Positions 48,235-60,352 of a DNA stretch of 64,000 nt are shown piece by piece. How positions within the stretch are numbered: the stretch's first letter is position 1; each line of letters begins with the position of its first letter. Source of the stretch: Perca fluviatilis (taxonomy: Eukaryota > Chordata > Actinopteri > Perciformes > Percidae); contig NC_053133.1 in the NCBI RefSeq assembly GCF_010015445.1, positions 21,017,922-21,081,921 of the forward strand, written 5' to 3'. The translations under genes and the position numbers were made by a program. The notes under the pieces are model-generated. The model worked only from the letters and a program-made list of their open reading frames with translations, was not told the DNA's origin and did no database searches.

Positions 48235-48425
48235 TAGTCTATATCCACGACGTTCCACCTCCAGGATTGCTCGGAAGTGGAAATTTGGAAATTCTGCCCG
48301 GATGTCACTGTTTTCGGCCAGATGTCCGTTACCTTCCGCTTTCTTTGTGTTGTAATTTTAAACCCAGAAAATGTTTGAGGACTATGGTTAACTGCTCTTC
48401 AGATCTCTGCAGGATAAATCCAAAA
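48235..48425 (-). mobile_element. TAGTCT element, truncated copy
   Basis: It begins TAGTCTATATCCACGACGTT and follows the reverse complement of the 39479-39882 element through TTTCTTTGTGTTGTAATTTT and CAGATCTCTGCAGGATAAAT, then stops. The distal half and its TAGTCT end are missing. Confidence 0.85.
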
Positions 48426-51400
48426 TAAATACATTTTGCTTGGAGGCTACAGTAAGTGGTGAAATTATTAAAGCCATCACTGGACCAAGCATCTTAAAAA
48501 TACATATTGTTTTCTGTATACACATAAAGAAAATACAATCCCAGTTAGTGAATATGTCATCAGCACTGTCCGCCTGTATAATGTTGCACAGAAGCTAGTT
48601 TTCTAAGATGTAACATGCAACCAAGGTTTCAAATTTAGCTTTGCTTTAACGTTTCCTTCTCTCTCATCTGCTTTAATTACCATATTTAATTTTAAAACAA
48701 ATGTGAATAAAATCTGACTCCTTCCAAATGGCTTGAGAATTAAGCTGAAACCCATAATTAGATGCAGGCTTAGCCCCTTGTGTGATAGTTTGAAAGCATA
48801 ATTAATATTCATGTTGTTAGTGTATAAGCTACAAATCCCTGTTGAGTAAATGCAGCATTCTTGTCACAACTGGATGTTTATGTGGAGAAAACAATAGGAG
48901 AAAGAGCCACAGTCAGCATCTGCCACTTAATTCTAGTGCTTACAATACAAAACTCAAATCATGAGCAGCTAGTTATCTGTAAACAAAGTGAGAGTAGGTA
49001 GGAAATTGTCTCTCAGAAGATTTCAGATTACTGTTTTCTAATGCAGCCAATCAGCACAAAGAAAAACAAAAGAAGCACATACTGCATCGGGTAACAACAT
49101 TGTTGTTCTCTGTTGAAATGATCATGTCTTTATGTGAAAATTACAGCTTACACAAATAGAAGTGGAAGAATAGCGGCTGGAAAACATTCATCTGGTCTTG
49201 AAATGTTCAGAAGATATTTAAAAGTGCAGGTATTTTAATATTGCTTGTAAAGATTAGTAAGTAAACTGTTTCTACAGAATGGCCAATAATTAAAAGTTAC
49301 ATGCTTGAATGAAATTTGGTCAAAAATGTGTTTTTGTTTCATCTACCGGTAAACTCTTTTCTTAATGGAAGAGCCTGAGGTAACATTGCTATGATTATTG
49401 TTGAATGTTATGAATGTGTAATTCATTAAAGTTAAAAAAAGAAATTGCTCCAACAAATTGCAAAATAATGAAATGCATCCAGGAGGAAGTTTTTTAATGA
49501 GACACAAACTTTTAATCTGAGCACTGAAAATGTTTGTACAGTATGTGAAATATGTACAGTTTTCCAAAACTCAAATTTTAATCTATGGTATTTATCCAGA
49601 AAATGTTTAATATTTTTAGATGTTTTATTAGTTTAAATAAACATTAAGGATACAACAGAGTTCCAACAAACTTCCAGATTATTTTCTACCTTCAATAACT
49701 AAACACAAAAATGTCCATCGCTTCTTCCATCAGTTTCTTAAAATCCTTTCAACAAGTTTTCATAATTTTACCCCATAGTTTCCAAACTCTGGAATAGAGC
49801 TAGTTTGTTTTCTATCTACTGTATTTGCTATCCTCTCTTAAATTTTCAAATAATCTATCCAAACAGTTTTCAGAAAGTAATTTTTTTAACTGATTATAAC
49901 TAAAAATCTCCCTGTCTTTTCTCACTTTAACTGAGCCACGTAATGTTGCAGGGTAGTATCTCCAAAGTATGCAGATGGTGAAATGTAAAACATGTCAGTA
50001 CAACCTTATCCTCAAAGTCCAAGTGGCCTTGCAGAAGCATGTTGAGCAGCCAAGAGGCTTGTGGCACACAGCAGGGGCTGGAAGCTAGTCAGCTAGCTGC
50101 AAGCCTCAGATGCCAAAGGCACCATACAAAGCCATTCACTACCACTGCAAGGTTCAATGCGAATGAACAATAGCAGGCAAGCTCCCTTAGACTCTTTCTT
50201 GCTTTCAGGAAGACTTATATAAGAAAGATCTGCATGGCTGCCAAAATACTGCTGGCCTCTTTTCACTTTCAGCTCCTGCAGGATCTGATTAAGAAGAATG
50301 TCCACGGCTTCTGCCACAACCGCTGGGAGAACCTTCTTCCAGAAGCACCTGTGCTTACAAACTGAAATCAAAAACCTTCCAATTTGGCTGAAGCAAGAGA
50401 ACATGTAGCCTTGCTTGGAGATGAGCCTGGACACACACCCAAACACACTAACCGCATTCACCCCTTTTGTATTGGTCCACTAAATTAAATGCCCAACATG
50501 ATCCGAAGTTCTTAATGCTAAGCTGTACCAAAACTAACATTTACATACTCTACATTAAGGGTTTCAAGGGAAATTAAACACAGTCTAAACAAAAGAACAT
50601 ACATGTGTCAAGACAGTACAGTATCTGAGCCCATCTATCAACTTAAAAATCATCTATCTAGTACAATCCAAAGACATACTGACAAGGACTTTTTTTGGCA
50701 TCATGTATAACCGGTTTGCATAATTGATTAGCTTACCCTTACATTTCACCTTGACTTAGTGAGTCTAAAGAATGATCTCATTATAACGCCGTACCTTCGG
50801 GCTTGTTTTGCTAATAGATGTAAACTGTTAAACATTGTGCTGTTAGTGCTCTCCCTCAGCAAATATACAGCTAGCAACAATACAGCCACAAATAATAGTA
50901 TAGTACAGAATGCATTACTTTCTGTGTTGCTCATCACGTGGGTGGCAAAAATCCATAACAAAAAACATAAATATAAGAAAAACAGGATATTCAGGATAGT
51001 TTTGTTATGCCTGGTACTTCATAAGAAGTAGGAAATATGATGGCTGGACCATGGCAGAATTCGAATAAAAGTACAAACGTATTGATTAGCAATACTAAAT
51101 TGAGCAAAGCTTTTAAATTGAAAGTGTTGAATATAAATACTAAATCAGGAAGGAGTTGGGAAACCATGAGGCAACCCAACATGAAAACAAACATTCGGTA
51201 GCAACCATGTTTGTTATATTATACAGCATAGATAATGGGCAAGAAAGATGTACTTAAAATTGATTCTTCAACAAAAAAATTACTCGCTTCAGTGAAGCTT
51301 CACTCAGCTGTGAAATTAAGAGCAATCAGTCTAATGAAGTATTGTGTTTCCAAATTTAGAGTATATACACCGCAGTGTCCAGTCTTATCTTCAAGCTTTA

Positions 51401-51770
51401 GTCTTCATGCATCAGCATCAACTGTAGCTACAAAACGTGGCTTTGTTTAATTGAACAAACAGCAGGCCTATGTTTTTGCAAGCTAGTTAATTAACCATCA
51501 CGCTGTTGTTAATATTTTACTAGCTAGCACATGCTAGCTTGTGTGCTAATCAGATGACACAGTATTGAGTAGCTTTTAGCCAACAAACTGTTGTTAGCCA
51601 CAAAAGAAATTGGTTAGCCAAATATATGTCCCCATCAAAGATATTAAACAAATTGAAAAGAAAGAAATAGCCAAGAGCTGAAGACAATATTATGTTAAAC
51701 AAAAGGTGTGTTTGGTTAACTAAAAATCTTTCATAGTGGAGATTTAAATAATACACCACCTTCAATTAAA
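48426..51770. other. Unique DNA, no gene recognised
   Basis: About 3.3 kb. The longest ORF (122 codons, minus, 50093-50461) reads LPAVVAEAVDILLNQILQEL in the middle, but I recognise no family, and no splice sites or start context support it. Other ORFs are shorter and opposed to one another. Confidence 0.45.
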
Positions 51771-52225
51771 ATCAATTCAATGTATTTATAGTATCAAATC
51801 ATAACAAGAGTTATCTCAAGACACTTTACAGATAGAGTAGGTCTAGACCACACTTTATAATTTACAAAGACCCAACAATTCCAGAAATTCCCCCAAGAGC
51901 AAGCATTTAGCGCGACAGTGGCGAGGAAAAACTTCCTTTTAGGGAGAAACCTCGGGTGGTGACGAAAACTTCCTTTTAGGGAGAAACCTCTGACAGACCC
52001 AGACTCTTGGTAGGCGGTGTCTGACGGTGCCGGTTGGTGGTGTGATGAACAGTGGCAATAATAGTCACAATATTGGTTGTAGTAGTTCATGGTGTAGCAG
52101 GGCACTGCAGAGCGTAGCAGGGTGTAGCGGGGCATAGCAGGGCGCGGAGCAGGACCATGGCGACAGCTGCAACCATGATTTAGGTGACACTCTAATCCAA
52201 GGGAAACTGCTGGGCGAAAAAAAAA
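51771..52225 (-). mobile_element. LINE 3' end, first copy
   Basis: On the plus strand ATTCAATGTATTTATAGTAT, TCTCAAGACACTTTACAGAT and AGAGTAGGTCTAGACCACAC appear in the same order as at 53069-53285. This is the antisense of a common fish non-LTR 3' region with a TTGAA tail. A 24-bp segment containing CTTCCTTTTAGGGAGAAACC is tandemly doubled at about 51925-51988. The 144-codon minus ORF is read through this repeat. Confidence 0.75.
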
Positions 52226-53068
52226 CATAAGGACTCCGGGGAATAAGCTCCCCAGAGCTAGGTTAGTAACAAGCTAATAAGTACAGTAACTTCAAATTTA
52301 AATTAAAGCATTGCAAAATGGAATACAGATACAGCTTGATGCTGTATCAAGCTTATAGTTATTGATCAAATACACCATAACTTGTACTGTATACTTTGTA
52401 AAATAAAAGTGTGACAGGAGCCCTGTGGCTAAAACAGCAAGTGTGTAGTTTCACAGTGAAATGGTGGACAGGCTATTGCCTTTAACTCTGACTACTGGGG
52501 CAGAATTCCTAACTCCACACTTCCCAAAGAGGTGACAAAAACGTATGCAGAGGTATATCGAAATGAAAGACCTCCCAGTTGTGGTTTTTCCACACACTTG
52601 CAGGTAGACATAGAAAAGAGAAACATACAGGTCTTGAATACCAAATGATTCTCAGTATATTTCATAAATGGCCTTGAAAATCCTGGAGACAAATTGACCA
52701 TTTTTCGTCATTTCCCCCACCCCACTGCTGACAAATAATGACACTACTGTAGCCATTACATAATCTCACTTTGTGCAGTATGTTCAGTTGTAGCAGCTCC
52801 TCTGTTATTATGGGCACTCAGAAAAGAGCAATGTAGGAGAGGAGGCAGTGATCATGTCCATCTGCTGTATACAGTGTGGTTTCAACCTTTTAATATGTCT
52901 CTATAACATTAAATATTAATGAATTAATAAGCTCTCTTGTGAAATAACTCAAACTGATACAACTTTGGCAGAATTATCTTGTATTCATGTAGGATCCCAT
53001 TTCTCATAATAATTTTGATGATTTGCTGATTTTTAAAATTTGAAAAAAAGCTTTAACATTTTGAGTAT
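52226..53068. other. Unique DNA between two LINE ends
   Basis: No gene recognised. Confidence 0.5.
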
Positions 53069-53285
53069 CAATTCAATTCAATTCAATTTTATTTATAGTA
53101 TCAAATCATAACGAGTTATCTCGAGACACTTTACAGATAGAGTAGGTCTAGACCACACTCTATAAATTCCAAAACCCCAACAATTACAGTAATTCCCTCA
53201 AGAGCAAGCATTAGCAGTGGCTATTGCAACAGTGGCAAGGAAAAATTCCCTTTTAGGAAGAAACCTTGGCAGACCCAGACTCTAT
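53069..53285 (-). mobile_element. LINE 3' end, second copy
   Basis: Begins with four ATTCA repeats on the plus strand (a TTGAA tail on the element strand) and continues TTTATTTATAGTATCAAATC and GAGTAGGTCTAGACCACACT. It is similar to 51771-52225 in the same orientation, about 1.3 kb away. It ends at the GACCCAGACTCT block and is shorter than the first copy. Confidence 0.8.
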
Positions 53286-53769
53286 CAATACCATATTCTG
53301 GTGGAACATTTCAAATCAACCATGCACAAAGTGACATATGCTACAAGTAAAAAGTTTTTTAACTAACACATTAAAAAACACTTAACTGATAGTTTTAGCC
53401 ACACACAATTTAGTCCCAACAGTCTCAGTTGAACCAATTTCATGCTTCTGTGATCGAACAAAGTACTTAAATGGATTAGCATCTGCAAAAAAAGTCCAAA
53501 AGATATGCCCAACATCAAAAATCCAAAGCAATCTGGTCCCTGCCTCTGTCTTTAGCCACACATACAGTACACTCTACTGTGCAATGCAGGAATGCCATAA
53601 AGCAAAGGCATGGCACAGAAGAACAATAACGCTGCATGCAAACAAATTAACTGTCATGTACTTATGTTAGTTAATTATGAAAAGGGCTCATGCAGCACAT
53701 GCCACAATCACAGTCCCACAATGCTCCTGGTTGTGTAGTGGCCAGGAGAGTCCTGCTACTTTGTGCTGA
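53286..53769. other. Unique DNA, no gene recognised
   Basis: Nothing supportable. Confidence 0.5.
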
Positions 53770-53872
53770 AAAGGTCATCCTGCCTCAGCCTCTGTGGGGG
53801 CCTGTGGCAGTCGCACAGAAATGGAAATGTCCCCATGTGATGTGACAATTAATTTGACTGCTGTTAACAAGG
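53770..53872 (+). other. Exon-like segment before a strong splice donor
   Basis: AACAAGGTAAGTA at 53868-53880 is an essentially perfect donor site. The preceding frame is open from about 53770 (SVGACGSRTEMEMSPCDVTI, then NLTAVNK to the donor), with CCTGCCTCAG as a possible acceptor upstream. The protein is not recognised, and single good donors arise by chance in 64 kb. Confidence 0.2.
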
Positions 53873-54842
53873 TAAGTACATCAGATGTGGGCGCATCTGT
53901 TCAGAGGGACCTTGCTTCTTCCTCTGCTTCCTCCCTTTTTGTCTTTCAGTTGAGATGGAGCTGTTACACTGTTTACCTCCCTTTTCAAAGCCAATTATTT
54001 TGTTCATCAGAACGTAACGATGTGAGCTATTTTCTTCCAGCTCCTTGTCACCGACTGAGCACAATTAATTTAATGCAGAGGCGAACGTTTTCCTCAAGAC
54101 TCCTCTTTCTCTAAACTTAATTGGAAGCGTAAATGCTTTGAAAGATGGCACTGTCATTGAAAGTTAAGCGTGCGTCCGTGTGTGTGTGTGTGTGTGTGTT
54201 CATGTCTGTCTGGCCGGCTATTTGGATGTCTGTGTGCATCTAAACATTTGACCTGTCTCATACTTTTGTTTACTTCTCTTGACAGGACATCAAAATGAGT
54301 ATTACTTGGAGGGGAAGGAAAACACAGTGTGAGTGAATACAGAACGCCTGTAATTGGGTCTTATTTCACAGCCAGACAACACAGAGAAGAGCGACTTGGT
54401 TTGCATGAGAATTACAACAACCATTGACTGATATTTTGATGAGAACGACTTTGACTATTCAACTCTTTTATAGCAAACAACCAAATGCACTGCACAGGGG
54501 TATAGGTACGAAGAAATCTGGGCCTCTCAAAAGGAATATTAATCTGTGTTTGGGATATTTGTGGCATCCCTAGCATCCCGACATCTTAACTCAAGTGGTG
54601 AAGCAGTGACAATTCATTAAATGTGAAGATGAATAAATGGAGACATTTTTCAACCTGGGTCTTATTCTTGTAATAATAATTTTGCCCTAGCCACCTCTAT
54701 TGTAAAAAGAGACAGATTGGAAAATCGTGACTCTGAGAGAGCAATGGAAAATCACAATGTATTCTGCTCATTAGGAGTACACCACCAATTTAGCATTGCA
54801 GTCCTGAAACATTGTCAGTCTCACAATGAACTTTTTTTTTTA
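53873..54842. other. Unique DNA with a (TG)n tract
   Basis: Contains a (TG)n run at 54179-54199; otherwise no recognised feature. The opposed ORFs at 53.8-54.1 kb share the same DNA and neither is supported. Confidence 0.5.
54179..54199. repeat. Short (TG)n tract
   Basis: About ten TG units. Confidence 0.9.
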
Positions 54843-55451
54843 TAAAGGAGCGAGTTAATGCCGCAAACGTCTTATCTATTCCACACATTCTTCTTCCTTG
54901 TCAAAACCTGGCACCTACATTTCCCACAATGCATCTCCACTTCCGACAATTTGGACGGAGATTACGGAGCGGCTAATGTCACCACTCACCACCAGGCTCA
55001 AGCAGAGAAGAGGAGCAGGCTACAGAGGTCTGGTAAACACTTCATTCTCCACAGATCCAGATTTGTTTACATTTTTTACAGTCTCCAGACTTACGTGACA
55101 TCACTTGAGGCAAGTTATCAGATTTTACGTAGCTCCCTCTGGAGCCAACAAATGCTTCTTACAAAATGTTTCACATATGCAGTCATACTCTCCAAAACCT
55201 GTAAACCGACATTAAAGGAGTTAATCTTGATCACTATAAATATGCTAGTACAGTGGGGCGAGCTAGCTACCAGCAGGATGTCTGAGTTGAAAACACATCT
55301 TGTTGTCACGTAAGGGCCCTGTTCATGTTGCACAGACATTTGAATTGTATTACTAGCACCACTTTGGCTAGTTTTTTTTCTTCTATCGAGTGTACTAGCA
55401 TATTTATAGCGATCAAGATTAACATAAAATATGTCCGGAGTTCTCCTTTAA
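54843..55451 (-). mobile_element. TTAA-type element with internal inverted repeat
   Basis: The right end is AGAACTCCGG-type on the opposite strand (AAAGGAGAACTCCGGACATA) with TTAA at 55448-55451. A second inverted copy of its subterminal part, GATCACTATAAATATGCTAG, begins after TTAA at 55212-55215, so 55216-55447 can fold back on itself. A weaker AAAGGAGCGAG near 54843 may be the true distal end, giving about 605 bp. The 151-codon ORF and its neighbours are within the repeat. Confidence 0.65.
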
Positions 55452-56772
55452 TGTGCAAAATCAGTGGACAAATAAAACAGATCAAAATAAAACACTTGCA
55501 AATGCTGTATTTAGAAGATGACATATGTTTTGACAATACCATTTTACAAATATGTCCACTATTAAACCCCCTATTCCCTCTCACAGATATCAGCCCAATT
55601 ATCCCAAAGTAAGTGTTCTTTGGGCAAAGTCATTTAAACATTAGGTATATTTAGCGTATTAAAATGAAAACAGATTGAAGTGTGACCTTCTGAATGTCAG
55701 GTTCAATGGATCATTAAAATGATCTTTCACATTCGTGGTATAATACAAATCTAAAACAAACTATATCCTTGGAGATTTTTATTAATCAACATGATATAAT
55801 ATTACCACTGCAAAAGTTTCACATAACAGGCTTTACTCTATTTGCCTGACTTGAGGAAAAGATTATGGATTAATGGAGTTAGGAGCTTATGTTCCATATC
55901 TCCAAATGCTCATACATATATCTCAGTTTGTGACTTTGATGACCCTGTCTTTTTGACTTCCATGCGTACATCTGAAAGATAGTTTATCTCATTTATACTC
56001 TGTAGTAGTTCTAACATCTGCTTTATTGTTATTAGATCCCATTTCAACGTATAAATAAAAGCTATAAATGTACAGAAACATGCCGTACAGCTGCAGCACA
56101 ACCACAGTATCTTGTTACAATAAGAACATCCTCTTGTTATAATAAGCCGTTTTTTTCACAAGACTGTAAGCTCTGGATCTCACAAGCCTCATCTGAAGGT
56201 TAGACAGAGGAACAAAGATAGCGGAACATGCTGTCCCGTAAATAATAAAGCAGCTCTCAAGTTTCACTTTGCTTTTCTCTCTCTGATAGAGTAGACAAAG
56301 TCCTTTGTAGTATCTGCATACTAATGACAATCCCAATAAATAGTATACTGCTTAGCAAGAGCACACTCCCATTGTGTGTTAACTCTGAAAGGAGAAAAAC
56401 TTGACTGGTTCATTAGCGGAGGAATTGGCATAAATTGCATTTTCTGTGACTGCTTCACAATAAAAGCCACCCTGTGTTTTGGCAGTAGGAAAGGTAGTAG
56501 GTAATGTTGGGTTTGGATAATTTGATGCAGCTCTGACACAGTGTAAAGAGAGTGAACAGTAACGGACGAGGCTGTTATCAATGAGATGAATTAAAAACAG
56601 TAAAATGCTGGATTACATGTATGCATCGTTTCCTATGAATCCCTTTTGTATGTAAAGGTAATTTAAATCCTGTTCATAAATGGCGGGCTCCGCCAGTAAC
56701 AATGACAACTACTATATAGACTATATATAGTAGCTTTCATATCTCTATATATTATAAAGAACTAGCCATTTG
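55452..56772. other. Unique AT-rich DNA, no gene recognised
   Basis: Short opposed ORFs only. A TATATAG-rich palindromic patch occurs near 56.71 kb. Confidence 0.5.
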
Positions 56773-56781
56773 TCTCCTGAT

Positions 56782-57202
56782 TAGTCTATATCCATGACGT
56801 TCCACTTCCGGGATTGCTCCGGTGGCCCCGGCAATTCGGCCGGATGTACTTTTTGGCCGGATGTCCGTTACTTTCTGCTTTCTTTGTGTTGTAATTTTAA
56901 ACTCTGGTGGATTTGTGAGGACTATGGTTAACTGCTGCTCAGATCTCTGCAGGGTAAATCCAGACAGCTAGCTAGTTTTCTGTTGCATGACTAAAACAAC
57001 CTTTGAACATGTTCCACCAAACAAGCTCCTTCCTGAGGCTATTTTGCTGCGGCACCTTGGCTCCGTCCAGCGCTTAGCGCCACACATGATGATTGTGATG
57101 CCAACAAACCAGAGAACATTTTATCCCATCCCGGAATGCTGTGTGAACTAGCCAGATCCTCCTTCGCAGTGCTGTGGAGTAAGGTCTGGCAATGCAAGAT
57201 TA
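56782..57202 (-). mobile_element. TAGTCT element, complete inverted copy
   Basis: Begins TAGTCTATATCCATGACGTT and ends GTCTGGCAATGCAAGATTA, the reverse complement layout of 39479-39882. TCTCCTGAT (56773-56781) and TCTCCTAAT (57203-57211) are a 9-bp duplication with one mismatch. This copy retains about 50 bp more in the middle (GAACATGTTCCACCAAACAA region) than the 39-kb copy. Confidence 0.88.
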
Positions 57203-57365
57203 TCTCCTAATTAACTCAATTAAGTCTTCTATCGCTTTAACCCTAAACTGTTAGAAACTTAGATGGTACCAGATGTTGATGGTTTTTAGTTTTTTTTAAA
57301 ACCTCTCAGAGTCAAACATGATGATTTTCTGCAGGGTGACTGCTGTTCATGTCAGTAAGCCTGCC

Positions 57366-58926
57366 TTAAAGGGATACTTCACCGATTTAGCATTCAGCTT
57401 TGTATCAGTAGAAACCCGATAGTATTTCTGAATGACCGTGCCTCCCTCCCTCATGTCCCCCTGAGACGAGAGATCTCTGCATTTGGGGCCTGGAAAAAAA
57501 TCTTCCGATGACGTAAAATGACGATTTTTGTGTCATCGGAAGATTTTTGGGCCAGAGGCAAGGACTACAGCCAGTAGTAGGATCTACTTCCGTATGTTTT
57601 CAACACGCCCACAGGGGGTTGGACTGCCGAGTCTGGCCGAGGTATTCCGAATGAAAACGACTGTCAGCCATCTTGAATCTTCGCTAAACAGGCTCTCGGT
57701 TTTCAGCAGAAAACATTTACAACAATTATCTGCATTCAAACTACCGGACGTGTGTACCACCAGGATACATCGGTACAGATCGGAGAATATGCAGGAAACA
57801 TTATTACAGACGCAATACTCGGCACACTACGCGAGCTTCGCCTGCACGGAGACCAGCGGTGTCGCTCAATGCCGCTAGTCGGCTGGGGGACATCCTCATC
57901 GGCTAGGTGGAAAGCTAACGCTAGCTGTCCACCTGTCCCATCCATCCTGCTTGCAAGTGTCTGCTCATTAAACAACAAGCTGGACTACATCCTCCTTCAA
58001 CGAAACTCCCAACGTGATTTCAGTGACTGCTGTGTTTTTGTTGTTGTGGAAACATGCCTGAACAACAGTGTACCGGAACCGGGACTATCCAGCTACCAGG
58101 CTGCTCTCGCCGGCCCGTGGAGGTGGGCTGTGTTAAACGGACTGGTGTAGAAATAAAATCCAATTAGCTACTGCTAATTGCTGGTGGAGTGTCCGCTCAT
58201 TTAGACCACAAACTGGACTACATCCAACTTCAACAAAACTCCCAACGTGAGTTGAGAGACTGCTGTGTTTTTGTTGTTGTGGAAACCTGCCTGAATAGTG
58301 TACTGGACTGTCCAGCTACCAGGCCTGCAAGCCCTCCGAGCTAGAGATGCTCTGTCGCCAGGTAAAAGAGGTGGGCTGTGTTAACACCGAGTGGCGCAGA
58401 AATGTGGTGATTTGTATCCATTTAACTGCTAACTGCTGGTGGAGTTTGTGACTGTTAAATGCCGACCATTCTACATTGCACGCTAATTCACGGCTGTGTT
58501 TATGCTCGGTGTTTACAGCCCACCAAGCGCTAATGCTAGTATGTGTTAGCTGCACTTTGCGGAGCCTATAAAGTGTGTTTACTAAATGTAGCCTGTTTCG
58601 TATGTCGTTTTTATATAATGTCGTTGAGTCACGATGAAACGTTGTTTCATGTATATGGTTGAAATAAAACACGCTTGAGTTGAGTTGAATGCCTCGGTCT
58701 GTCTGTGAAGCGGTAGGCGTGGCTTGGGAGTGGACTCAAAGCAACGAAGCAGGTGCATTCTGGGATTTGGTGTTTTTCATCCAAAATGTTTTCAAGACCA
58801 AAACACATTTTCTGGCTTTTCTCGGCCTAGAAGGCACCAATTTAAATTTTGTTTTCACATTTCTGCTACATAAGTGACCCAATTTAAAGATATATTCAGC
58901 TTTCCAGCGGTGAAATATTCCTTTAA
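57366..58926 (+). mobile_element. TTAA transposon carrying LINE-derived fragments
   Basis: TTAA at 57366-57369 and 58923-58926 flank inverted ends AGGGATACTTCACCG and, on the opposite strand, AGGAATATTTCACCG. The 1.56-kb body has no transposase. It contains a 17-bp stem hairpin at 57496-57548, two direct copies of a LINE endonuclease-like fragment (57955-58075 and 58185-58305), and a LINE-like end AATAAAACACGCTTGAGTTG at about 58662. It therefore looks like a TTAA element into which a LINE-derived sequence was retroposed. Confidence 0.75.
57938..58150 (+). pseudogene. LINE endonuclease-like fragment
   Basis: The frame reads ILLASVCSLNNKLDYILLQR, then NSQRDFSDCCVFVVVETCLN and NSVPEPGLSSYQAALAG. 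S-L-N-N-K-L-D, D-C-C-V-F-x-x-x-E-T-x-L-N-x-S-V-P is the beginning of the endonuclease domain of a fish non-LTR element (the usual T-E-T-W is V-E-T-C here). A second diverged copy follows about 230 bp downstream with frame-breaking changes. No catalytic D/H region remains. Confidence 0.7.
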
Positions 58927-60352
58927 GTCCCAACAGGCTGCTGTGGGTCAGTCAGCTTGGACAGAGTGCATCCGTTGAAGGGCACAAAGGGAAGTATAAA
59001 ATAAAGGTGTCACATAAACACATTGGAGATCCATTCAATTGAGCCTGATATCTAAAATGCATGGTTGACCTTTTCACGCATAGTGGTCACTACAGTGGAC
59101 AGCTATTCAAACGCAATTTCCGTGCATATGCATGGCTTTTGATGGCCACCCACTGGCCAGGTGCTGTAAGTGCCACACAAATTTCACAAATCCAAGATGG
59201 CTGACAGACAGACGACAGAGTTTTAACAACAAGTAACACCTAAGGAGTAATACAGTTGTGAAATGTTCCAAGTATTGATTGCCTGCTTGGAGGAAATTAT
59301 GATTAATCATCTGTCCACTAAGTCATGCGTTGCCAGCTATGTTTGAACTATAATTCATACTATTACAGTGACTTTTATTCTTGAAAATACTTAATCTGCA
59401 GTAACTGTTTTGCCAGAAAATCCATTCATTTATGTTATTGGAATGAAACTCGTAAAAATATAAAAAAATATTCAGTTCAAAGGGGCGGGATTCAACATTT
59501 TTGGATTGCCTTGAATGGTATTAGAATATGTTATATGTGAAAACATTAGTTTAACACCTTGCATATTATTTTATAGTTTTCTCATTATATATCATTATAT
59601 TTATTGGTTTGCTAAATACATACTTCTAAATTTCAATAACTCAAATGCATGCAGTGAAATGTGACGTGAAAATCTACTTGAAAAAATGCATGTTTGAAAA
59701 CAATTAAGTTCAACTATTTTTGTTCATGCCTAAAGAACAATAAAAACACTTAGGAAATGAAATCCTGACTGAGGTTTTCATAATTCATGCATGAAAGGGT
59801 TGATTTATCTAACTGACCCAGCCCAGACAAGCACATTTCTAACCTTTAAAACACGTAAGTTGGTGAAAGAAATCCTTCCCTGCAATGATTTTACAAAACC
59901 CATATATTCATTGCTGATATTAGAAAACACAGGCGACGCAAAAAAGGCTTTGAAGTACATTGTCATTTTGAATTATTTGATATAATCCTTCCACCTCAAG
60001 CTCTAGATTTGTAAATGTAACCCATTTATTGTAATGAGCATAAAATCCCCTTACAGTTATGTGTGCACACTCCATTTATTTTTGATTAAAACATCCCGCA
60101 CAATTTCTGCAGATTCCCTGACAAAATGGTAATTAAAGAATACAAATCCTCTCATTGCTTTCATAAAGGAATTCAGAAATTCATTCAGTCAATAGTTTTT
60201 TTTGTATTACCACCAGATCCTGTAAACTACCACACTGAAGTGTGGCTTTCAATCCTATGACTAAATGACAAAATATCACCAAAAGATTTTGCATTTATTA
60301 GTAGATGTATAACAGAATTACGATGACAATCATTATTTTATAAGGTTTTCTT
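58927..60352. other. Unique DNA, no gene recognised
   Basis: No gene or repeat end recognised; ORFs up to 67 codons are featureless. Confidence 0.5.

Noticed and set aside
50093..50461. 122-codon minus-strand ORF as a possible gene
   Set aside because: No recognised family, no exon boundaries, and 3.3 kb of otherwise featureless DNA around it.
57528..58150. Overlapping 116- and 132-codon ORFs as host genes
   Set aside because: They lie inside TTAA-flanked inverted ends, and the recognisable part is LINE-derived.
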